This document shows positions 59,155 to 64,000 of a stretch of DNA of 64,000 bases, piece by piece (positions within the stretch are counted from its first letter, which is position 1; every line of letters starts with the position of its first letter). Source of the stretch: Spirochaetales bacterium. GTDB lineage: Bacteria > Spirochaetota > Leptospiria > Leptospirales > Leptonemataceae. Below the pieces are notes generated by a model. It was not told the origin of the DNA. It ran no database searches and was given only the letters and a program-made list of their open reading frames with translations. The DNA lies in contig JACKOY010000001.1 of assembly GCA_024233935.1 (NCBI GenBank), positions 1 through 64,000 on the forward strand, given 5' to 3'. A program made the translations under genes and the position numbers.

Positions 59155-61602
59155 TTACCAGCCGTCGCGGTGTCTTTCCAGTTGTATGCCGGCCTGTTCC
59201 GCTTGCCGGGCAGGCAAGCCCGGCACCGCCTGCCGCAACAGTTCCATCATGTCCGCAAAGTAAATGGCCTCGATTCCCTCGGTTACGTGTTCCGGGATTT
59301 CCGCAAACTCGGCGCGATTTTTCTCGGGTAAAAAGACCCGATGAATGCCCGCGGCCCGTGCGGCGAGGACCTTCTCCTTAATCCCGCCTACGGGCAAGAT
59401 GCGTCCACGCAGAGATATTTCGCCCGTCATCGCGATATCCGGGGCCACTCGCTTTCCGGTGAACAGGGAAGCCAATGCCGATAGCAAGGTCACGCCGGCC
59501 GAAGGCCCATCCTTGGGAATGGCGCCACTCGGAATATGCACGTGGATGTCGGAACGATGAAAGAGTTTCGCGTCGATTCCCAGCTCTTCGGCGTGCGCAC
59601 GCAAGAAGGACAACGCCGCCTGGGCGGACTCTTTCATGACATCACCCAACTGTCCCGAAAGCCGCAGGTTGCCGCGTCCCGGGTACGCCGTGGCTTCGAT
59701 ATACAAAATATCGCCGCCCACCGGAGTCCAGGCCAGACCAACCGCAACTCCCGGCCGACCGGTCGCCTCGTTGGCATCGCGGTAGAAACGGTCCCTTCCC
59801 AGAATCTTCTCGATGTCTTCCGTATCGTACCGCAGGGTTTCGCCTTCAGCACCCCTTTCCGGATTTCGTTCCTGTTCTTCCATCAGCTGCCTCAGGCCCT
59901 TGCGGGCGATGGATTCCAGTTTGCGTTTTAGAGACCTGACCCCCGCCTCCCGGGTGTGCGCATCAATGATACGATGCAGTGCGCCGTCGGTGAGCACAAT
60001 GCTGGTCGGCTCGAGCTTCAGATCCTTCAGGATTCCGGGCAGCAGATGCTTGCGCGCAATCTGGGCCTTTTCGTTCAGCGTATAGCCGGAAATCTGCACA
60101 ATCTCCATACGGTCCCGAAGAGGAAGGGGGATTGTGTCGAGGTTGTTCGCCGTGCAAATAAACAGGACGCGACTCAGGTCGTACGATAACCCGAGATAGT
60201 GGTCTTCAAAGGAATGGTTTTGCTCGGGGTCCAGGACTTCCAGCAGCGCCGCCGCCGGATCTCCCTGGTAGGAAACGCCGGTCTTGTCGATTTCATCCAG
60301 GAGAAATACCGGGTCCCGGGTTTCGGCCTTCTTGAGGGCGGATAGGATCTTACCCGGAAGAGCGCCGACGTAAGTGCGTCGATGGCCGCGGATTTCGGCT
60401 TCGTCCCGCATACCGCCCAGCGCCGCCCGTACCAGGGGACGATCAATGGCGCGCGCTATGGAGCGGGCGAGGCTGGTCTTGCCCACGCCAGGCGGCCCGA
60501 CCAGGCACAAAATCGGCGTTCGGGAGCCGCCACCGGTGTGTTTCTCGACCGCCAGATACTCCAGAATGCGTTTTTTTACTTCTTCGAGACCTTCGTGATC
60601 TTCATCCAGCACCCGGGCAGCGGTCGAGAGCGAAATAGCCCGCGGTTCCGGTTCTGAGAAAGGCAGTTCTGCAATCAGTTCCAGCCAATTACGAATCTGG
60701 CCGCCCTCAAGCCCGCCCCCCTGGGGGCTTTCCTGAATGCGGCGCATGCGACGCAGTTCCTTGTCCACGGCCTTGCGAACGTGCTCGGGCAGGTTTTTTT
60801 CGCGCAGTTGCTTTTCCAGCTCATCGGTTTCGTCGTCGTCGTTTTCGCCGAGCTCTTTGCGGATCGCTTCCAGCTGTTTGCGAAGATAGAACTCCCGCTG
60901 CATTTTAGAAGTGTCTTCTTCGACTTTGTTGCGCACTTCCTGATCCATCTTCAGCTGCTCGGTTTCCTCTGCGAGCTGCGCTTTGAGAATCTGCACTTTT
61001 TCCGCGACCGAGGACATGCGCAACAGTTCGATCTTTTCTTCGTTTTCGCGCTGAGAGAAAAATACGATCTGGTTTGCAAGCGCGCTCGAGTTTGTGACCC
61101 GTTTCACGAACGCACCGATCTCATCGGGAATCCCGGGGTGCACCTGAACGTAGCGCCCCACATACTCCTGGAACTCTGCGTGTCCGCGCACGTCCAGGTC
61201 CTGGATCTCTCCGAGCGGTTGTATCCGGCCTTTGAGAAACGGCTTGCGTTCTTTGATCTCCAGAAGCTCAATCTTCTGCACTCCCTGTAATAGGACCTGG
61301 AAGCCGCCTTCACTCATAGGTATAACCCGATGAATCTCGGCGAGGGTGCCGGTCGTGTGCAGGCCCTTGAAGTCCACCTCTTCGTCACCCGGCGAACGCT
61401 GTGTAAACAGGCCTACTAGGGCGCCGGGCTTTCCGGCCGCCTCGATCAGTCGGACCGAGTCGGTGCGACCCACAAAAACCGGGAGCAGTACGCCGGGGAA
61501 AAGGACCGCGTTTCTGAGCGGAATGACGGGCACCTCCCGCGGCACCTCGTTCAGCGGAATTTCGGTAATATTCTGGTCCGCGAATCTGATCACGCTTTTC
61601 AT
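59155..61602 (-). CDS. lon: ATP-dependent protease Lon
   Basis: An 815-residue cytoplasmic protease. N-terminal substrate domain (VPVIPLRNAVLFPGVLLPVFVGR), coiled coil, AAA+ domain with Walker A GPPGVGKTS and Walker B VFLLDEIDK, and protease domain with catalytic Ser in KDGPSAGVTLLSAL near residue 698 and Lys in GGIKEKVLAA near 740. It degrades misfolded and regulatory proteins. ATG 61602 has AAGGAGA 6 bases upstream, so the frame extension to 61680 is not used. Confidence 0.97.
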   Translation of the reverse strand: MKSVIRFADQNITEIPLNEVPREVPVIPLRNAVLFPGVLLPVFVGRTDSVRLIEAAGKPGALVGLFTQRSPGDEEVDFKGLHTTGTLAEIHRVIPMSEGGFQVLLQGVQKIELLEIKERKPFLKGRIQPLGEIQDLDVRGHAEFQEYVGRYVQVHPGIPDEIGAFVKRVTNSSALANQIVFFSQRENEEKIELLRMSSVAEKVQILKAQLAEETEQLKMDQEVRNKVEEDTSKMQREFYLRKQLEAIRKELGENDDDETDELEKQLREKNLPEHVRKAVDKELRRMRRIQESPQGGGLEGGQIRNWLELIAELPFSEPEPRAISLSTAARVLDEDHEGLEEVKKRILEYLAVEKHTGGGSRTPILCLVGPPGVGKTSLARSIARAIDRPLVRAALGGMRDEAEIRGHRRTYVGALPGKILSALKKAETRDPVFLLDEIDKTGVSYQGDPAAALLEVLDPEQNHSFEDHYLGLSYDLSRVLFICTANNLDTIPLPLRDRMEIVQISGYTLNEKAQIARKHLLPGILKDLKLEPTSIVLTDGALHRIIDAHTREAGVRSLKRKLESIARKGLRQLMEEQERNPERGAEGETLRYDTEDIEKILGRDRFYRDANEATGRPGVAVGLAWTPVGGDILYIEATAYPGRGNLRLSGQLGDVMKESAQAALSFLRAHAEELGIDAKLFHRSDIHVHIPSGAIPKDGPSAGVTLLSALASLFTGKRVAPDIAMTGEISLRGRILPVGGIKEKVLAARAAGIHRVFLPEKNRAEFAEIPEHVTEGIEAIYFADMMELLRQAVPGLPARQAEQAGIQLERHRDGW

Positions 61603-61843
61603 CTGGGTCTCCTTTTGGCTCGTCCCGAAGCGAACCCCGATTGCTCCACTGCAAGATACACAATGGCGCTCCGGGTGCACGCAAAGAGGACACGAAACAA
61701 CGCAGGATTTGTTCCAGCCCGTGGTTTCGCTTCCGGGGCGGGCCGCGCGGAGCGGTCCTGTCAGCGTGGCAGTCGGCCAGGCAGAATGGCAGCCCGGTTT
61801 TCATAATTGTTGCCATCGAGAGAAGCGCGGGGGCTCCTGCACC

Positions 61844-63448
61844 ATGTCCGTCCTGAATTCGCATGTGGCATCAAGTTCGGAGCAGTTTCGCGCGAACAGT
61901 GCCGCTCTCAGAGAAAAGGCCGCTTTTGTGGCCGGTGTTGCGAGTGGCATTAAGCAGGGCGGCGGTCAGAACGCCATTCGTCTGCACGAGTCCCGGGGCA
62001 AGTTGTTCGTGCGCGACCGTGTGCGACTGCTTTTGGATCCAGGAGCTCCTTTTCTGGAGATCGGTCTATTCGCCGGCCATGAGGTCTACGAGAGTGATAC
62101 TCCTGCTGCGGGCATTGTTTGCGGCATTGGCGTTGTGGAAGGCGTCGCCTGCATGATTGTAGCCAACGACGCGACCGTAAAGGGGGGCACCTATTTTCCA
62201 CTGACCGTGAAAAAGCACCTGCGTGCTCAGGAGATCGCGCTCGAAAACCACCTGCCGTGTCTGTACCTGGTCGATTCGGGCGGAGCGTTTCTACCCATGC
62301 AGGACGAGGTTTTTCCCGACCGCGAGCATTTCGGTCGTATCTTCTTTAATCAGGCCCGTCTGTCGGCGGCCGGCATTCCACAGATCGCCGTCGTCATGGG
62401 CAGTTGCACAGCCGGTGGCGCCTATATCCCGGCCATGTCCGAAGAAACCATCATCGTGCAGGGCACTGGCACGATTTTTCTGGGTGGTCCACCGCTCGTA
62501 AAGGCGGCTACCGGCGAAGATGTCACGCCGGAGGATCTGGGCGGCGCGGACGTGCATACCCGCCGTAGCGGGGTCGCAGACCATTTCGCCCACAACGATG
62601 AAGAGGCGCTGCGCATCGCCCGCCGCATCGTACGCAATCTGAACCGCCCGCAACTCATGCGGCCCGATCCTCAGAGTCCGCCGCCCCGTTTTGCAACGGA
62701 CGAATTGTACGGCATTATCAACGAAGACCTGCGTCAGCCCTACGATGTACGGGAAGTCATAGCGCGTATCGTCGACGGTTCTGTGTTCGATGAGTTCAAG
62801 GCGCGTTACGCCGAAACCGTCGTGACCGGATTTGCGCGGGTGTACGGCTTCCCGGTGGGAATCATTGCAAACAACGGGGTGCTTTTTTCCGAGTCCGCAC
62901 TGAAAGCCACACACTTCATAGAGCTTTGTGCGAGCCGCTCCATCCCACTCTTGTTTCTTCAGAACATCACCGGCTTCATGGTGGGTCGGCAGTACGAAGC
63001 CGGCGGCATCGCCCGTGACGGCGCCAAGCTCGTAAACGCCGTGAGCAACGCGGCGGTCCCGCGCATCACGGTGATCATTGGAGGGTCGTATGGCGCCGGC
63101 AACTATGGCATGTGCGGTCGGGCGTATTCGCCGCGCTTTCTGTGGATGTGGCCCAACGCCCGGATCTCAGTTATGGGACCCGAGCAGGCCGCCTCAGTCT
63201 TGTTGACTGTCAAACAGGATCAGCTGGCGCGTAGCGGCAAAAGTCTTTCTGCGGAAGAACAGGCCGAATTTCAGCGGCCGATTCTGGAAGAATACCGGCG
63301 GCGTTCGGACGCGCTCTATTCGAGCGCCCGACTCTGGGACGATGGCGTGATCGACCCGGCCGACACGCGGCACGTTGTGGGCCTGAGCCTCGCCATTTGC
63401 GCCGGCGCCCCCCAGGCCGAAACTCGCTTCGGCGTTTTTCGCATGTGA
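61844..63448 (+). CDS. Acyl-CoA carboxylase carboxyltransferase subunit, MccB-like
   Basis: A 534-residue biotin-dependent carboxyltransferase beta subunit. Crotonase-type fold in two halves: GIGVVEGVACMIVANDATVKGG, SGGAFLPMQDEVFPDREHFGRIFFNQA, VMGSCTAGGAYIPAM, then FLQNITGFMVGRQYEAGGIARDGAKLVNAV and IIGGSYGAGNYGMCGRAYSPRFLWMWP. The wording fits methylcrotonyl-CoA carboxylase beta (leucine breakdown); geranyl- or propionyl-CoA forms are alternatives. The biotin subunit is not in the window. ATG 61844 is chosen; the frame is open to 61346, antisense to lon. Confidence 0.9.
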   Translation: MSVLNSHVASSSEQFRANSAALREKAAFVAGVASGIKQGGGQNAIRLHESRGKLFVRDRVRLLLDPGAPFLEIGLFAGHEVYESDTPAAGIVCGIGVVEGVACMIVANDATVKGGTYFPLTVKKHLRAQEIALENHLPCLYLVDSGGAFLPMQDEVFPDREHFGRIFFNQARLSAAGIPQIAVVMGSCTAGGAYIPAMSEETIIVQGTGTIFLGGPPLVKAATGEDVTPEDLGGADVHTRRSGVADHFAHNDEEALRIARRIVRNLNRPQLMRPDPQSPPPRFATDELYGIINEDLRQPYDVREVIARIVDGSVFDEFKARYAETVVTGFARVYGFPVGIIANNGVLFSESALKATHFIELCASRSIPLLFLQNITGFMVGRQYEAGGIARDGAKLVNAVSNAAVPRITVIIGGSYGAGNYGMCGRAYSPRFLWMWPNARISVMGPEQAASVLLTVKQDQLARSGKSLSAEEQAEFQRPILEEYRRRSDALYSSARLWDDGVIDPADTRHVVGLSLAICAGAPQAETRFGVFRM

Positions 63449-63453
63449 GCGTG

Positions 63454-64000
63454 CTACCAGCTGCCGGAAGCGCCGCCGCCACCGAAGCTGCCCCCACCAC
63501 CGCTGAAGCCGCCCCCGCCGAAGCTTCCTCCGAACCCGCCCCCGGATCCGGAGAAGACCGATCCACCGCCGCGTCCCCGGAAATTGTGGCCGAAAGCGGC
63601 AACGCAAAAAATGACAAACGCATAGGTGAGCGCGGTAAAGAACGCGAAGAAGAAGAGCGCTATCAGAAAGCACAGAAATGCAAGAATGCCCGATCCCAAT
63701 AACCGTTTGCCGGTCGAAGCCATACGCAAGAGGGCCGAAGCGATCAAGGCGATGACGAAGCAGGCCAGGAAGAAGAACTCCCCTCCCTCCTGATCCCGTG
63801 AATCGGTTGTCGCAGAGGGCTCGGGCAGCGGCTCTCCTTCGATGCGCGCACCGATTGCTTCTACACCGGCCTGAATGCCACCGCCAAAGTCCTGCTCGCG
63901 AAAGTGCGGCGCCATAATGTCCGCGATGATGCGCTTTGCGGTGATGTCCGGTATGGCGCCTTCGAGTCCGTAGCCCACTTCAATGCGCATACGACGGTCG
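63454..64000 (-). CDS. TPM-domain membrane protein (cut by window end)
   Basis: The frame continues past 64000 (upstream residues DRR precede MRIEVGYGLEG), so the N-terminus is missing. The visible part begins at the end of a TPM domain: RIEVGYGLEGAIPDITAKRIIADIMAPHF. Two membrane stretches follow (FFFLACFVIALIASALL; FLCFLIALFFFAFFTALTYAFVIF), then a glycine-serine-rich tail of about 45 residues ending GASGSW, common in YgcG-type TPM proteins. Proposed roles include photosystem repair in plants or redox-linked quality control; in bacteria it is unknown. Confidence 0.83.
   Translation of the reverse strand, partial: DRRMRIEVGYGLEGAIPDITAKRIIADIMAPHFREQDFGGGIQAGVEAIGARIEGEPLPEPSATTDSRDQEGGEFFFLACFVIALIASALLRMASTGKRLLGSGILAFLCFLIALFFFAFFTALTYAFVIFCVAAFGHNFRGRGGGSVFSGSGGGFGGSFGGGGFSGGGGSFGGGGASGSW

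Noticed and set aside
61346..61843. N-terminal extension of the carboxyltransferase frame
   Set aside because: It lies antisense to lon, has no family likeness, and ATG 61844 begins the family start.
1..64000. CRISPR arrays, insertion sequences, prophage genes, integrase or toxin-antitoxin pairs
   Set aside because: Looked for in both strands by eye; none seen.

Overview
The window is a gene-dense, G+C-rich bacterial chromosome segment (my impression is about 57-60% G+C, not computed) with about 54 protein genes and one tRNA. The best guess is a spirochaete of the order Leptospirales. Reasons: an OmpA-like lipoprotein closely resembling Leptospira Loa22 as I remember it; several SpoIIE/PP2C phosphatases with HAMP, PAS or TPR parts; partner-switching proteins; many lipoproteins with loose lipoboxes; a DUF2225 protein; and an LPS-type outer membrane (lpxC, TonB-dependent receptor, beta-barrel proteins). 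No search was run, so the assignment is inference. I see no insertion sequence, prophage, CRISPR array or rRNA.

Layout. 1-5679: end of a GMC oxidoreductase, aroD, the Loa22-like lipoprotein, an RluA-type pseudouridine synthase, a dienoyl-CoA-reductase-like SDR and lpxC. 5748-10371: a very large membrane PP2C phosphatase with TPR tail and an adenosine deaminase 4 bases downstream. 10394-19983: two exported proteins, a VWA protein overlapping an NtrB-like kinase, an NtrC-like sigma54 activator, recO, a small membrane protein, an alkylglycerol-monooxygenase-like enzyme and argS. 19984-24576 (minus): amidohydrolase, cNMP-binding/TPR protein, Crp-like protein and MscS channel. 24754-28046: rpsT, tRNA-Val, yjbQ, hisD, a glutamine amidotransferase and a DUF6483 protein. 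28061-31825 (minus): STAS protein, GT39-type glycosyltransferase, J-domain protein, methyltransferase and a small helical protein.

32277-37225: NIF3 protein, a family-3 solute-binding protein with an outer-membrane protein, and a substrate-binding/TPR fusion. 37357-41048: a compact partner-switching operon (membrane PP2C, SpoIIAB-like protein, STAS-like antagonist, PAS-PP2C). 41035-49191: hemJ, a PNPOx-like protein, NYN nuclease, an unknown protein, DUF4380-like protein, exported serine protease, M17 aminopeptidase, and a TetR regulator with a royal-jelly/SMP-30-like protein. 49441-56020: MBL hydrolase and a surface cluster made of a TonB-dependent receptor, three lipoproteins (two small and cysteine-rich) and a beta-barrel protein. 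56062-64000: truA, DUF2225, an exported repeat protein, lon, a carboxyltransferase beta subunit and a TPM-domain protein cut by the window end.

The most unusual signals: (i) two genes, argS and the PNPOx-like gene, whose best start is CTG with a strong Shine-Dalgarno exactly 5 bases upstream; (ii) paired palindromic operators for the TetR protein, each lying between -35 and -10 boxes, one -35 box containing the tetR stop codon; (iii) the four-gene partner-switching operon with a degenerate ATP-binding protein; (iv) a TonB receptor flanked by disulfide-rich lipoproteins; (v) a divergent gene pair whose signal-peptide coding regions overlap antisense; (vi) a 10-bp inverted repeat just upstream of lpxC.
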